A DNA stretch of 29,341 bases from a virus: IMG/VR virus record IMGVR_UViG_3300034198_010068, positions 1 to 29,341 of that record, one strand, 5' to 3'. The notes beneath the pieces were generated by a model that did no database searches, was not told the origin of the DNA, and was given only the letters and a program-made list of their open reading frames with translations. Of this stretch, positions 7,466-16,168 are shown in pieces. Every line of letters begins with the position of its first letter. Position 1 is the stretch's first letter. Position numbers and translations under genes: made by a program.

Positions 7466-8665
7466 ATGGGAAAACTAAAGGGTGCTGTATCTATCGTTTC
7501 TAATAGCCCTTATCTACCTACTGGTTATGGTATTCAGTCTGGCTATCTTGTAGATCGTTTGAAGCGTGATGGCGTTGATGTTGCTGCTTTGAGTAACTAT
7601 GGTTTGGATGGCATGAATAGCACGTTGAAGACACCTTATGGTGAGATTCCACATTATGCTAGGGGTTTTGAGAACTACTCTAATGATGTGATTGCTATGA
7701 ATCATGCTCACCATGTTGGTAACGCTAATCGGGCTTCTAAGACACAGTTGAATGATGTGCTATTTACTTTGTATGACGTGTGGGTATTCAAAGGCAAAGC
7801 GTTTGACAATGTTCGTCAGATAGCTTCTTGGACACCACTAGATCACATCACTATTCCGCCTAATGTTTTGAAATGGTTGAAACGCTCTAATGTGCTTCCT
7901 ATTGCTATGTCTCCACATGGTAAAAGACAGATGGAAGAAAATGGTTTGGAGTGTGAGTATATTCCACACGCTGTTGACACTAAGACTATGAAACCTACTC
8001 GCACTATCAATGGTGTTGATGGTCGTAGATTTATGGGTGTCAATGATGATGATTTCCTTGTTGGTATGAACGCAGCTAATAAAGCTTCTGGTCTTGTTCA
8101 CCGTAAGGCTTTTGCAGAGAACCTTATGGCTTTTAGTATCTTTGCTAAGAATCGCCCTAACGCTAAAATCTATTTGCACACAGACCCTTTTGGTGGTGCT
8201 GGTGGCTGGAATCTATTTATCCTTTGTGAATCTTTAGGTATCAAACCAGAACAAGTATTATTCCCTGATATCGCTGACTACCGTTATGGCATTAGTCAAG
8301 AAGTTTTAGCTGGATACTATACCGCTATGGATGTGCTGTTGACACCTTCTTTCGGAGAAGGTTTTGGCGTTCCAACTATTGAAGCACAAGCCTGTGGAAC
8401 AAGAGTGATCGGCTCTAACTGGGCTGCGACACCTGACCTTGTATCTGAAGATTCTTGGCTTGTTGATGGACAACCTGCTTGGGATGCGGGTCAGAACGCT
8501 TGGTGGCAGACACCTTCTATTCCTTCTATTGTGAACGCTCTTGAAGCTGCTTACGCTACAAAGGGTGAAAAGTCTACAAAGAGCATTGAGTTCGCTAAAC
8601 AGTTTGATGTTGAAACTGTTTGGTCTAATGAGTGGCTACCGTTATGGAAGAAACTATTAGCGTGA
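7466..8665 (+). CDS. Glycosyltransferase, GT-B fold, GT4-like
   Basis: This 399-aa protein starts after AAAAAGGAAATTAA. It has the two-domain pattern of GT-B enzymes: an N-terminal half with YLPTGYGIQSGYLVDRLK (sugar acceptor side) and a C-terminal half with a donor nucleotide-binding region. The hallmark GT4 E-x7-E motif is present as GEGFGVPTIEAQACG around residue 300, preceded by YYTAMDVLLTPS. Such retaining enzymes move a sugar from a nucleotide donor to a protein, lipid or nucleic-acid acceptor. It overlaps the next glycosyltransferase at GTGA, so the two are translationally coupled. The acceptor cannot be told; capsid, tail or host cell wall are all possible. Confidence 0.88.
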   Translation: MGKLKGAVSIVSNSPYLPTGYGIQSGYLVDRLKRDGVDVAALSNYGLDGMNSTLKTPYGEIPHYARGFENYSNDVIAMNHAHHVGNANRASKTQLNDVLFTLYDVWVFKGKAFDNVRQIASWTPLDHITIPPNVLKWLKRSNVLPIAMSPHGKRQMEENGLECEYIPHAVDTKTMKPTRTINGVDGRRFMGVNDDDFLVGMNAANKASGLVHRKAFAENLMAFSIFAKNRPNAKIYLHTDPFGGAGGWNLFILCESLGIKPEQVLFPDIADYRYGISQEVLAGYYTAMDVLLTPSFGEGFGVPTIEAQACGTRVIGSNWAATPDLVSEDSWLVDGQPAWDAGQNAWWQTPSIPSIVNALEAAYATKGEKSTKSIEFAKQFDVETVWSNEWLPLWKKLLA

Positions 8666-9309
8666 TACCAGTTTTAGGGTTTCTAACTTTAAAACGCTTT
8701 GACCTTGCTGACAGGCTTCTAGCTAGTATTGACTATCCAGTAGAAGATCTAGTTATTGTAGATAACTCTGGCAAGCAAGAGTATAAGCCTGTGAAACCTG
8801 AATTGGTTAAGCGGATGTGGCTTATTCAAGTTCCACATGGGCTTGGCTATGGTGGTGGGCTAAACCTGATTGTAAAGACTACTCCTTTTGCACCTTATTG
8901 GGTTTTGTTGAATGATGATAGTGTCCTTGCCCCTGGTGCGTTAGAGAAGATTGCTAATGAAGCAGACCCTAATACCATAAACTTTTTGAACATCATGCCT
9001 AAATGGTCTGGCTTTGTTTTAGGTGAAAAGGTTGTGAAGGATGTTGGCTTGTTTGATGAGCGTTTTCATCCAATCTATTTTGAAGATAACGATTATGAGC
9101 GCAGGATAATTCACGCTGGTTTTGAAGCTAAGTTTATTGACGCTAGTTTGGCTCACGACAATAGTTCTACTTTGGCTAGTGGTTTTCACAGCCAGAATGA
9201 CACTACTTTTGGGCGTAACCATATGCTTTACATTAGAAAAGAAAATGAAGAAGACTTTTCTGAAGGTAATTGGTCTTTGCAGATTAGGCGGGCTAACTCG
9301 TGGGAGTAG
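8662..9309 (+). CDS. Glycosyltransferase, GT-A fold, GT2-like
   Basis: I place the start at GTG 8662, which forms a GTGA overlap with the upstream stop and gives 215 residues beginning MIPVLGFLTLKR, the expected first strand. Earlier ATGs at 8632 and 8644 only add sequence overlapping the neighbour. Motifs of GT2: LVIVDNSG near residue 33, GLGYGGGLN near 65, the metal/nucleotide motif VLLNDDSVLAPGAL near 85, and FEDNDYERRI near 140 (catalytic-base region). This inverting fold typically uses UDP- or dTDP-sugars. Its coupling with a GT4 gene and a cytidylyltransferase marks a glycosylation cassette. Confidence 0.82.
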   Translation: MIPVLGFLTLKRFDLADRLLASIDYPVEDLVIVDNSGKQEYKPVKPELVKRMWLIQVPHGLGYGGGLNLIVKTTPFAPYWVLLNDDSVLAPGALEKIANEADPNTINFLNIMPKWSGFVLGEKVVKDVGLFDERFHPIYFEDNDYERRIIHAGFEAKFIDASLAHDNSSTLASGFHSQNDTTFGRNHMLYIRKENEEDFSEGNWSLQIRRANSWE

Positions 9310-9743
9310 TTTATACAGGTGGCACTTTTGACTTGTTTCATGCAGGTCATGTAGCGTTTCTTAGATCTTGTAAGCGTATTGCTGGCAAGGATGGGCGTGT
9401 GGTGGTCAGTTTGAATACTGACGAGTTTATTGCAGCTTATAAGGGTAAGCCACCTATCATGTCTTATGATGAGCGTAAAGCGGTATTGATGGCTTGCAGG
9501 TATGTAGATGCTGTTGTAGATAACATTGGTGGCGTTGATTCTAAGCCAGCGATTTTGAATGTTATTCCTGATTTTGTGGTTATTGGTGATGATTGGGCTA
9601 AGAAAGATTATTATGCTCAAATGCAGTTCACTCAGGAATGGTTGGATGGGAATAAAATACAGCTTTGTTATGTTCCTTATACTGTGGGTGTGAGTTCTAC
9701 TGATATCAAGGCTCGTATAGTAAATAACGCTAAAATTGGTTAG
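9300..9743 (+). CDS. Cytidylyltransferase-like nucleotidyltransferase (TagD-type)
   Basis: The GTG start at 9300 lies 10 bases inside the upstream gene, and the product has 147 residues. The N-terminus carries TGGTFDLFHAGHVAFLR, the HxGH motif that binds the nucleotide phosphate. Near the end, SSTDIKARI matches the second conserved motif (ISTSxIxxRI-like). TagD-type enzymes transfer CMP from CTP to glycerol-3-phosphate; relatives such as RfaE-type or GmhB partners activate sugar phosphates instead. It follows two glycosyltransferases with overlaps, so it probably makes the activated donor for one of them. Substrate is not determined by sequence. Confidence 0.85.
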   Translation: MGVVYTGGTFDLFHAGHVAFLRSCKRIAGKDGRVVVSLNTDEFIAAYKGKPPIMSYDERKAVLMACRYVDAVVDNIGGVDSKPAILNVIPDFVVIGDDWAKKDYYAQMQFTQEWLDGNKIQLCYVPYTVGVSSTDIKARIVNNAKIG

Positions 9744-9760
9744 AAAGACTAGGAGTTATT

Positions 9761-10372
9761 GTGCCTGTTGTAAATGGTTACGCTGCTTTAAACGACCTTA
9801 AAACCGCACTTCGTATTCAAGATGGCGTAGATGATAGTTTGCTGGAGATCGCTCTGGAATCTGCTTCTCGCTTGATTGATGAATACACTATGCGTAATTT
9901 CTATAACGCTGGAACAGCTACTAGAGTTTTTGTGCCTAGTGATGATGATTGTGTTGCTATTGATGATGCTATTTCTATTTCATCTATCGCTGTTTCTACT
10001 TTGTTGAATAAGACTTTTGACCAGACTTGGACTACTGCTGAATACCAGTTAGAGCCTTTAAATAATGTTGTTGATGGTCTGTCTGGCTGGCCTTACACTC
10101 GTATTCGTGCTGTTGGTGTTTGGGAGTTCCCTTATGACGAAGATGATGAGATAGCTACAGTCCAGGTTACTGGTGTTTGGGGTTGGAGTGCCGTTCCTAC
10201 GGCTGTAAAGCAAGCAACCATCATTCAGGCTATGCGTATCTTTAAACGCCTTGATTCGCCTTTAGGTGTCATTTCTAGCCCAGATACAGGATACTTTAGA
10301 GTATCTAGCCGCATTGATCCTGATGTGGCTATGTTGTTGAACTCTTACCGTAAGACAAGGCATTTAGGCTAA
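9761..10372 (+). CDS. Head-tail connector (adaptor) protein
   Basis: The 203-aa protein starts with GTG at 9761 after AGGAGTTATT. Helix-rich N-terminal segment ALNDLKTALRIQDGVDD followed by LESASRLIDEYTMRNF is the typical start of HK97 gp6-like connectors. The middle has a beta hairpin and a GWSAVPTAVKQATIIQA segment, with a helical tail that would sit against the portal. It is encoded where the connector is expected: after capsid (with the sugar cassette in between) and before the tail terminator. One-base overlap with the next gene. Confidence 0.85.
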   Translation: MPVVNGYAALNDLKTALRIQDGVDDSLLEIALESASRLIDEYTMRNFYNAGTATRVFVPSDDDCVAIDDAISISSIAVSTLLNKTFDQTWTTAEYQLEPLNNVVDGLSGWPYTRIRAVGVWEFPYDEDDEIATVQVTGVWGWSAVPTAVKQATIIQAMRIFKRLDSPLGVISSPDTGYFRVSSRIDPDVAMLLNSYRKTRHLG

Positions 10373-10779
10373 TGGCTAGTCTTAGCGATCTTCGTGAAGG
10401 TATTGCAGAGAACCTGTCAACCATTGTTGGTTTGAGAGTGTCTAGCTTTGTGCCTGATAACCCTAATGCGCCTATGGCTGTGGTTAGCCCACAAAACATT
10501 GAATACCATAAGTCTTTTGCTAATGGCTTCAATACCTATAACTTTGTTGTAGCAGTTTTTGTGGCAAGGGTTTCTGAGCGCACAGCTCAAAATAGTCTTG
10601 ATGCTTATTGTGCTTCTACTGGATCATCTAGTATAAAAAGTGCGATAGAATCAGATAGGACACTAGCAGGTCGTTGTTTTGATTTGGTAGTATCTGATAT
10701 GAGTAACTACGGCTCAGTCATAATCGGTGATAACACATATCTAACAGCAGAGTTTACCTGTGCTGTTCAAGCAAATTAG
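10372..10779 (+). CDS. Tail terminator / head-tail joining candidate
   Basis: This 135-aa protein (MASLSDLREGIAENLS...) has the alpha/beta outline of small tail-terminator proteins: an N-terminal helix for ring formation, then strands FVVAVFVARVS, and a C-terminal YLTAEFTCAV strand. It lies between the connector and the tail tube protein, where the terminator that stops tube growth is usually encoded. Family assignment is by context and shape, as no diagnostic motif is visible. Alternative: a second joining protein. Confidence 0.6.
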   Translation: MASLSDLREGIAENLSTIVGLRVSSFVPDNPNAPMAVVSPQNIEYHKSFANGFNTYNFVVAVFVARVSERTAQNSLDAYCASTGSSSIKSAIESDRTLAGRCFDLVVSDMSNYGSVIIGDNTYLTAEFTCAVQAN

Positions 10780-10790
10780 GAGAACATACT

Positions 10791-11213
10791 GTGGCAGTTT
10801 ATGCAGCAACAGACCACAAGATTACGGTAAACGGAACGAACTTATCATCAGTTCTCCAGAGCGTAAGCCTTGATCTTTCAGCAGATGAAATTGAAACAAC
10901 CGCTTTTGGTAGTGGTTGGAGAACTCGTATCCCTGGTTTGAAGTCTGGGTCTGTAACCCTAAACTTCTACCAAGACTTTGGTGCTACTTCAACAGATGTA
11001 ACACTTGCAGGTCTATTCAACGCTTCTGGAACAGCTGCTTATGCAACTGTTGTAGTGCTTCCAACATCTTCAGCCGTTTCAGCAACTAACCCTGCTTGGA
11101 CTGCTGTATGCTTGGTTTCCCAGTATCAGCCATTCTCGGCTTCTGTCGGGGATATCGCCACACTTTCTGTAACTTGGCCTACAACTGGCACAGTTACTCG
11201 TGCAACTGCATAA
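10791..11213 (+). CDS. Major tail tube protein
   Basis: GTG at 10791 follows TTAGGAGAACATACT. The 140-aa beta-rich protein has the tail-tube pattern: KITVNGTNLSSVLQSVSLDLSADEIETTAF, in which a first domain of the tube subunit ends at a conserved E-T-T-x-F, then RIPGLKSGSVTLNFYQDF and a C-terminal LSVTWPTTGTV strand. Hexameric rings of this protein stack into the non-contractile tail tube. It is short for the family and has no extra Ig-like domain. It is followed by the tail assembly chaperone, as expected. Confidence 0.88.
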   Translation: MAVYAATDHKITVNGTNLSSVLQSVSLDLSADEIETTAFGSGWRTRIPGLKSGSVTLNFYQDFGATSTDVTLAGLFNASGTAAYATVVVLPTSSAVSATNPAWTAVCLVSQYQPFSASVGDIATLSVTWPTTGTVTRATA

Positions 11214-11229
11214 TAACTAAGGAAAACAA

Positions 11230-11481
11230 TTGAAAATAAACCTACGCATTGAATTTGTTTCTGGCGAAGAAAAAGAGATTACTTGCTCGGCAGCTGACAT
11301 AGTTAAATTTGAATCTAAGTTTGATCTGTCAGTTGCTGTGCTTGAATCTAATGTCAAACTTACTCATCTACTATTTTTAGCTTGGTCTTCTGAAGCTCGC
11401 ACTAAGTCAACTTCTAAAGAGTTTGATGTATGGGTTGAAGATGTTGCATCTATTAAGGCGAGTGAAACAGACCCAAAATAG
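11230..11481 (+). CDS. Tail assembly chaperone, short form (gpG-like)
   Basis: The start is TTG at 11230 (AAGGAAAAC before it), giving 83 residues: MKINLRIEFVSGEEKEITCSAAD, then a helical core. Length, position between tube and tape-measure genes, and the frameshift signal at its end mark it as the gpG-type tail assembly chaperone. It coats the tape measure during tail assembly and is absent from the finished virion. It stops at TAG 11479-11481, right after a slippery heptamer. Confidence 0.8.
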   Translation: MKINLRIEFVSGEEKEITCSAADIVKFESKFDLSVAVLESNVKLTHLLFLAWSSEARTKSTSKEFDVWVEDVASIKASETDPK

Positions 11482-11636
11482 TTGGGTTGGGCGATAGTTC
11501 TGCTCATTGGTATATCGCTTCTCTTGCAGTTGAAACTGGTATTAGTCCTAATGCTCTTTTAGAGTGTAGTGATCGTATGTTGTGGACTATGGGCAGGTAT
11601 TTGATTTGGAAAAGCCAGCAACAATCTAGGGGATAG
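11230..11636 (+). CDS. Tail assembly chaperone, frameshifted long form (gpGT-like, -1 frameshift)
   Basis: The heptamer CCCAAAA lies at 11472-11478 in the correct register (C CCA AAA) and is followed directly by the zero-frame TAG. A -1 slip continues from base 11478 as IVGLGDSSAHWYIASLAVE and on to a TAG at 11634-11636, adding 52 residues for a total of 135. The extension (SSAHWYIASLAV, ISPNALLECSDRML, MGRYLIW) has the composition of the T part of actinophage tail chaperones. It has no ribosome binding site or start codon of its own. In lambda and many siphophages both forms are needed at a fixed ratio for tape measure loading. Confidence 0.85.
11472..11481 (+). promoter_or_regulatory. Programmed -1 ribosomal frameshift site, CCCAAAA then TAG
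   Basis: The heptamer XXXYYYZ (CCCAAAA) sits on the frame boundary with a stop codon immediately after it. This is the textbook order in which a stop codon in the ribosomal A site promotes slippage. A following pseudoknot was not searched for by folding. Confidence 0.8.
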
Positions 11637-11660
11637 AATATAAGAGATTGGTGGTGACTT

Positions 11661-12329
11661 ATGGCAGTAATGGTTCAAAATGGTAATCGTGCTGGTATTT
11701 ATCTCACCGATTATCGTGATCTTATTGCTGAGTTGAATCGTGTTCAACCTAGCCTTGTGAAGCAGATGCAAAAAGATTTTAAGGTTATTGCTAAACCTGT
11801 GCAGACTGCTGTTAAGACTGCTATTCCTTCTTCTCCACCGACTTCTGGTATCCATAAGAAGCGACCACAGAGAACTGTGTCTGGTTTTTATCCTAGGGTT
11901 GTGCCTGGTCGTTTGACTTGGGGTTCTAATACTCAGAATCGTAATAAACCTGTGAAGTCTGTGTTGATTGAGACTCCTAGTGTAGCTAAGGCTGCTAGGG
12001 CTATGCGTAGGGCTAAGGTTGGGGCGGCTTCTATTGCTCGTTTGCGTGTAGATAATGCGGCTGTTGTTATGGCTGATATGGCTGGTAAGACAGGCAAATA
12101 TGTTAATAAGAGAAGACAGACTAATGAGTATAAGTATTCTCGTAGTGCTTCGGGAACTAGAAGACACCGTATAAATAATCAGGGTCGTGGCATGATCAGG
12201 GCTTTGGGTGGTAGGTCTTCTCGTTTTGTTTGGCCAGCAGCTGAGAGAGCTATTCCAAAAACTTTTGCTCAAACTAATGCTAGTTTGCAGAAGGCTTATA
12301 CCGTTATTAACCGAAGGATGGCTGCCTAA
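11661..12329 (+). CDS. Basic minor tail protein, unknown function
   Basis: The 222-aa protein starts with ATG after GGTGGTGACTT and is rich in Arg/Lys. A short N-terminal helix pair (YRDLIAELNRVQPSLVKQMQKDF and KVIAKPVQTAVKTA) resembles HK97 gp10-type proteins. The central region holds a Ser/Arg/Gly-rich loop with many basic residues, and the C-terminal helix ends INRRMAA. It sits between the tail chaperone and tape measure, where small minor tail genes occur. Strong positive charge would fit DNA or nucleic-acid contact, or packing inside the tail. No family is certain. Confidence 0.55.
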   Translation: MAVMVQNGNRAGIYLTDYRDLIAELNRVQPSLVKQMQKDFKVIAKPVQTAVKTAIPSSPPTSGIHKKRPQRTVSGFYPRVVPGRLTWGSNTQNRNKPVKSVLIETPSVAKAARAMRRAKVGAASIARLRVDNAAVVMADMAGKTGKYVNKRRQTNEYKYSRSASGTRRHRINNQGRGMIRALGGRSSRFVWPAAERAIPKTFAQTNASLQKAYTVINRRMAA

Positions 12330-14512
12330 TGGCTGGTTCTATTTTTATTCCTCTAATTTCCGTTTTTGATGGTAAGGGTATTAGGGATGCTAAAACTGGT
12401 TTAGGTGCTATTACAGGTATTGTCAAGAACATGAAGGGTGCAGCTATTGCTGCTGCTGCTTCTATGGCAACTGTTGGTGCTATTGGTTTTGTTAAAGATT
12501 CTGTTACTGCTGCTCGTGATCTTGAACGTAACATGGTTGGTTTGCAGGGTGTTTTTGGTGATTTGACTCCTTCTATGCAACAGTTTGCTAAGGATGCTTC
12601 TTCTATTGGTTTGAGCCAGTTGGAAGCTTCTAGGGCTTCTACGTTCTTAGGTTCTGTGTTGAAGCAGTCTGGTTTTAGCATGGATACTACTGCCGAGCAG
12701 ACTAAAAACTTGGTTGGTTTGGCTTCTGACCTTGCTGCTACTTATGGTTATGATGTGTCTGAAGCATTGACTGGTATGACTGCTCTATTTCGCGGTGAGT
12801 ATGACCCGATAGAGAAGTTCGGTGTTGCTATGAAGCAAGCCGAAGTTAATGCTTTGTTGGCGGCTCGTGGTCAAAAGAATTTAACTGGTGCTACTTTACG
12901 TCACGCTCAGGCACAAGCTCGTCTTGATCTGTTGTATAGCCGTTCTCAGGATGCTCAGGGTGCTTACGCTAAACAGTCGGATAGTTTGTTTGTGCAACAG
13001 AAAAACCTTGCAGCTTCTTTTGAGAACTTGAAGGCTAGTCTTGGTGCTTCTTTAACTCAGCCACTTGCAAATCTTTTAAACTCTATGCTTCCTATTGTTG
13101 ATATGTTAGGGAAGTCTCTTGCCCCTGCTTTTGAAATGTTGGGTAGATTTGTCGGCAAACTTGCACCTTTATTTGCACCTTTAATGGAAGTTATCCTTGC
13201 CCTTTATGATGCTTTTACGCCTATTCTTGATGTTTTGTTGGCTATCATTGAGCCTTTACTTGTTCCTTTAATTGAGATTTTTAAACTTTTAGTGACGATC
13301 ATTAAGCCACTTATTCCTATTATTACTTTGCTTGCAAGGGTTATTGGGGCAATCCTTGTTCCTGTTGTCGTTGTTTTGTCTGTAGCTTTGACTTTGGTTA
13401 TAAAGATTTTGCAAAAGATTTTTGAAGCATTTGCGGCTATCCCTGGTGTTGGTGAAGCTTTTAAGGGCATGAATGAAGGCCTAAAAGGTGTCATGGATGG
13501 CTTTGGTGGTGTCATGGACAAAATTAGTGGAGTTAATAACTCTACTGATGAAATGACAGGCAAACTTTCTAAGAAGCTTCCTGTTCCTAATGTTGATGGC
13601 ACTAATAAGGCGTTGGGCAAGGTTGGTGAAGGTGCTAAAAAGGCTTCAGAGAAAATGACTGACCTTTTAAAAAATGCTTTAGAAATCCAAAAGAACATCA
13701 TGGATTCAGCAAATATTACTGGTGTGTTAGATCAGACTTCTAGCGATATTGTTGAGTCAGTTGTTTATTTGGATGGCAAGTTTAAAACAGTTATTTCTGG
13801 TATCAAAAATAATTCAACTGATTTAGTTAGTGCGTTTCAAGGCAGTTTGACTAAGATTAAAACTTTTTACACAAATCTTAATGCGTTGTTGAAAGCTAAT
13901 CTTGATCCTGCTTTGATTGAGCAGATTACTGCTGCTGGCCCTGATGCTGGTAATGCTACTGCTGAAGCTATTTTGGCTTCAGGTAAAACTGGTATTAAGA
14001 GCCTGAATAAGACTTTTAAGGACATAAAAAAAGTTTCTGGCGATATTGGGGCTAAGGTCGCTAAGTCTATGCAACAGACTGGTGCAGATATCGGTAATGG
14101 TCTTATTGATGGTATTAAGGCTCAGACTGACCGTTTAAATAGTTTGGCTACTTCTATGGGTAAAGGCTTTGGAGATGCTTTTTCTGATGCTATCCCTGCT
14201 GGTATGGGTAATACAGGAAATGGTGATGCGGCTAGTCCTTCTTCAACACCTACAGGAATGACTCCTTATGCTTTTCCTAAAGGCATTAAGCCGAGTGATT
14301 ATGGTATTTATTTGAAGGCTTTTCAAATAAAGAACCCTTACGATAAAGCAAGTTCACCTGCTCAATATAAGAGATTTAATGATGTTTTATCTACTGCTAA
14401 TCAATACAACATAGCGATAAATGTTGCACCAGGTGCTACTAACGCTGACATTGGTAGGCATTTAGTTTCAGCTATTCAAACTTATGAACGTAAAAATGGA
14501 AAACAGTTCTAA
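12329..14512 (+). CDS. Tape measure protein
   Basis: This is the longest gene (727 aa). The N-terminal third is typical of the TP901-type tape measure core: KSIVKNMKGAA-like helix, then TAARDLERNMVGLQGVFGDLTPS, TLSQLEASRASTFLG and a YGYDVSEALTGMTALFRGEYDPI segment. Residues about 275-370 are a run of hydrophobic helices (LFAPLMEVILALYDAF and similar), the predicted membrane segments that the tape measure may insert into the host. The C-terminal part is helix and linker. By the usual rule of roughly 1.5 angstrom per residue, the tail would be about 110 nm long. It is one base overlapped at both ends. Confidence 0.92.
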   Translation: MAGSIFIPLISVFDGKGIRDAKTGLGAITGIVKNMKGAAIAAAASMATVGAIGFVKDSVTAARDLERNMVGLQGVFGDLTPSMQQFAKDASSIGLSQLEASRASTFLGSVLKQSGFSMDTTAEQTKNLVGLASDLAATYGYDVSEALTGMTALFRGEYDPIEKFGVAMKQAEVNALLAARGQKNLTGATLRHAQAQARLDLLYSRSQDAQGAYAKQSDSLFVQQKNLAASFENLKASLGASLTQPLANLLNSMLPIVDMLGKSLAPAFEMLGRFVGKLAPLFAPLMEVILALYDAFTPILDVLLAIIEPLLVPLIEIFKLLVTIIKPLIPIITLLARVIGAILVPVVVVLSVALTLVIKILQKIFEAFAAIPGVGEAFKGMNEGLKGVMDGFGGVMDKISGVNNSTDEMTGKLSKKLPVPNVDGTNKALGKVGEGAKKASEKMTDLLKNALEIQKNIMDSANITGVLDQTSSDIVESVVYLDGKFKTVISGIKNNSTDLVSAFQGSLTKIKTFYTNLNALLKANLDPALIEQITAAGPDAGNATAEAILASGKTGIKSLNKTFKDIKKVSGDIGAKVAKSMQQTGADIGNGLIDGIKAQTDRLNSLATSMGKGFGDAFSDAIPAGMGNTGNGDAASPSSTPTGMTPYAFPKGIKPSDYGIYLKAFQIKNPYDKASSPAQYKRFNDVLSTANQYNIAINVAPGATNADIGRHLVSAIQTYERKNGKQF

Positions 14513-15672
14513 TGGCTAATAACGTCAAAGTATGGCTTTATTCTTCTGACCCTAGCGTTTACAATGATGCTACTTCCTACGCTGTTAGTGTTTCAATTAC
14601 TACAGGTAAATCTAGGACTCTTGACCATTATGAACCTGGTTCTGTATCTATTACTTTTAATAATTACAATCGTGTTTTTGATCCAACTAATGTTTCTTCG
14701 CCTTTTTATGGATACATAAAGCCTAAGCAAAGAGTGTATGTAAGTGTTAGTGGCTATGCTTTATTTTCGGGTTTAGTTGATGATTGGTCTTTTAATTATG
14801 ATGTCAATGGTGAAGCTTACGCTTATTTGACTGCGAGTGATAAAACAAGTTTGTTTGCTAATCAGTATCTTCCAGCTCAAACTTTTCCTGCTGAGTTGTC
14901 TGGTGCAAGGGTTAGCCGTATTTTGAATGATGATGCTGTTGCATGGCCGACTTCTTATGGTTCACAAGTTATTTCTACTGGAACACAAATGTTGGATGCA
15001 GATACTATTTCTGCTAATACGAATGTTTTAGATTATTTACGTCAAATTGAGACTTCTGAGCAGGGTCAGCTTTACATTAGTGGAACTGACTCTCTGAAAT
15101 TCAAAGACAATAACTATAGCGTTTCTGGTCTAGGCAGCTTACCTGTTTTTGCTGATGATGGAACTGGTTGGGGCTATGATTCTATTGATGTTTCTTATAG
15201 TTCCCAGCTTCTTTACAATAGGATTGAAGTAAATACTTGGGATGCTATAACTAGCATTACCGCTAACTCTAGTGATTCTCAAACTTCATATGGTATCTAT
15301 AAACTGACTATTGATGGTGTGCTTTACACCGATACAGATAAACTTAAAAATCTTTGTTCTTTAATATCATCTAAATATAGCCAACCTGAGTATCGGTTTA
15401 ATTCTGTAAGACTAAATTATTATGCTTTGAGTAATGCTAATCAAGATCTTGTTAGCTCTACTTTAGTTTTAAACTCTTTTGCGAGTGTCAAATATACGCC
15501 TAATGGAACTGGATCTGTCATTCAAAAGTATGTTCGCATTATTGGCATCAACCATGACATTTCACCTGGTAGCCATTTTGTAACTTATCAGTTGGAGAGT
15601 ATTAAGAATCCTTCTTTGGTGCTTGATGATAGTGAATTTGGTAAGTTAGACTATTATTCGTTGGGGCTTTAA
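14512..15672 (+). CDS. Minor tail protein (distal tail / Tal-like)
   Basis: This 386-aa protein begins with strands KVWLYSSDPSVYNDATSY and contains the signature block GSVSITFNNYNRVFDPTN followed by SPFYGYIKPKQRVYVSV. This block is typical of distal tail or Tal-N like proteins in actinophages, which build the ring at the tail tip. The later part has an LDYLRQIETSEQGQLY segment and a C-terminal beta domain. It is directly after the tape measure, as expected for the protein that caps the tube and holds the receptor-binding tip. Confidence 0.8.
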   Translation: MANNVKVWLYSSDPSVYNDATSYAVSVSITTGKSRTLDHYEPGSVSITFNNYNRVFDPTNVSSPFYGYIKPKQRVYVSVSGYALFSGLVDDWSFNYDVNGEAYAYLTASDKTSLFANQYLPAQTFPAELSGARVSRILNDDAVAWPTSYGSQVISTGTQMLDADTISANTNVLDYLRQIETSEQGQLYISGTDSLKFKDNNYSVSGLGSLPVFADDGTGWGYDSIDVSYSSQLLYNRIEVNTWDAITSITANSSDSQTSYGIYKLTIDGVLYTDTDKLKNLCSLISSKYSQPEYRFNSVRLNYYALSNANQDLVSSTLVLNSFASVKYTPNGTGSVIQKYVRIIGINHDISPGSHFVTYQLESIKNPSLVLDDSEFGKLDYYSLGL

Positions 15673-15682
15673 GGAGATATAA

Positions 15683-16168
15683 ATGGCTGGTTCGGGTCGT
15701 AAAACTTTTGCAGCTGGGTCTGTGTTGAGTGCTGCTGATGTTCAAAACTATTTGCAAGATCAGAGTGTAATGGTTTTTGCTGGCACAGCTTCTCGTGGTA
15801 GTGCTATTGCTTCGCCTTCTACTGGCATGGTGTCTTTTCTGACTGATTCTGAGCAAATCCAGGTTTATAACGGTTCTAACTGGCTTCCTTTGCCTTATGC
15901 TCAGGCTGTTGGAACTGCTAGTGCGACTACAGGTGTTTTGGCTGCTGATGGTGCTGTTTCTGTGGGTGTGACTTTTCCTACTAACCGTTTTGCTGTTGCC
16001 CCTATTGTCTATGCGTGGGCTACTAATAACAGGTATATGGCTTTTGCTAACGCTATTTCTGCTGGCACAGCGAACATTACTGTTAGAAATGTGTCGGCGG
16101 CTTCTGGTTCGGATGAAACTATTTACTATCATGCAATTCAGATGAGTCTTGGAACGGCTGTCGGCTAG
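15683..16168 (+). CDS. Tail tip protein with lectin-like C-terminal domain
   Basis: The ORF starts after AAGGAGATATAA, a strong ribosome site. The 161-aa protein starts MAGSGRKTFAAGSVLSAADVQNYLQDQSVM, a phage tail module, with an internal VQVYNGSNWLPLPY segment. The C-terminal half, GVTFPTNRFAVAPIVYAWATNNR, has the outline of an H-type lectin-like beta sandwich and ends with IYYHAIQM. This would be a receptor-binding or glycan-binding tip. No experimental homologue is known to me. Confidence 0.6.
   Translation: MAGSGRKTFAAGSVLSAADVQNYLQDQSVMVFAGTASRGSAIASPSTGMVSFLTDSEQIQVYNGSNWLPLPYAQAVGTASATTGVLAADGAVSVGVTFPTNRFAVAPIVYAWATNNRYMAFANAISAGTANITVRNVSAASGSDETIYYHAIQMSLGTAVG

Noticed and set aside
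11559-12272. Leftward open frame of 237 codons
   Set aside because: It lies across the frameshift extension and the basic minor tail gene, is rich in Ser/Thr/Ile with no motif, and runs against the operon.
13204-13701. Leftward open frame inside the tape measure gene
   Set aside because: Shadow of the hydrophobic repeat region of the tape measure; no start signal or family resemblance.
15602-16132. Leftward Ser/Arg/Thr-rich open frame
   Set aside because: Covers the tail-tip gene in antisense and has low-complexity composition typical of shadows.
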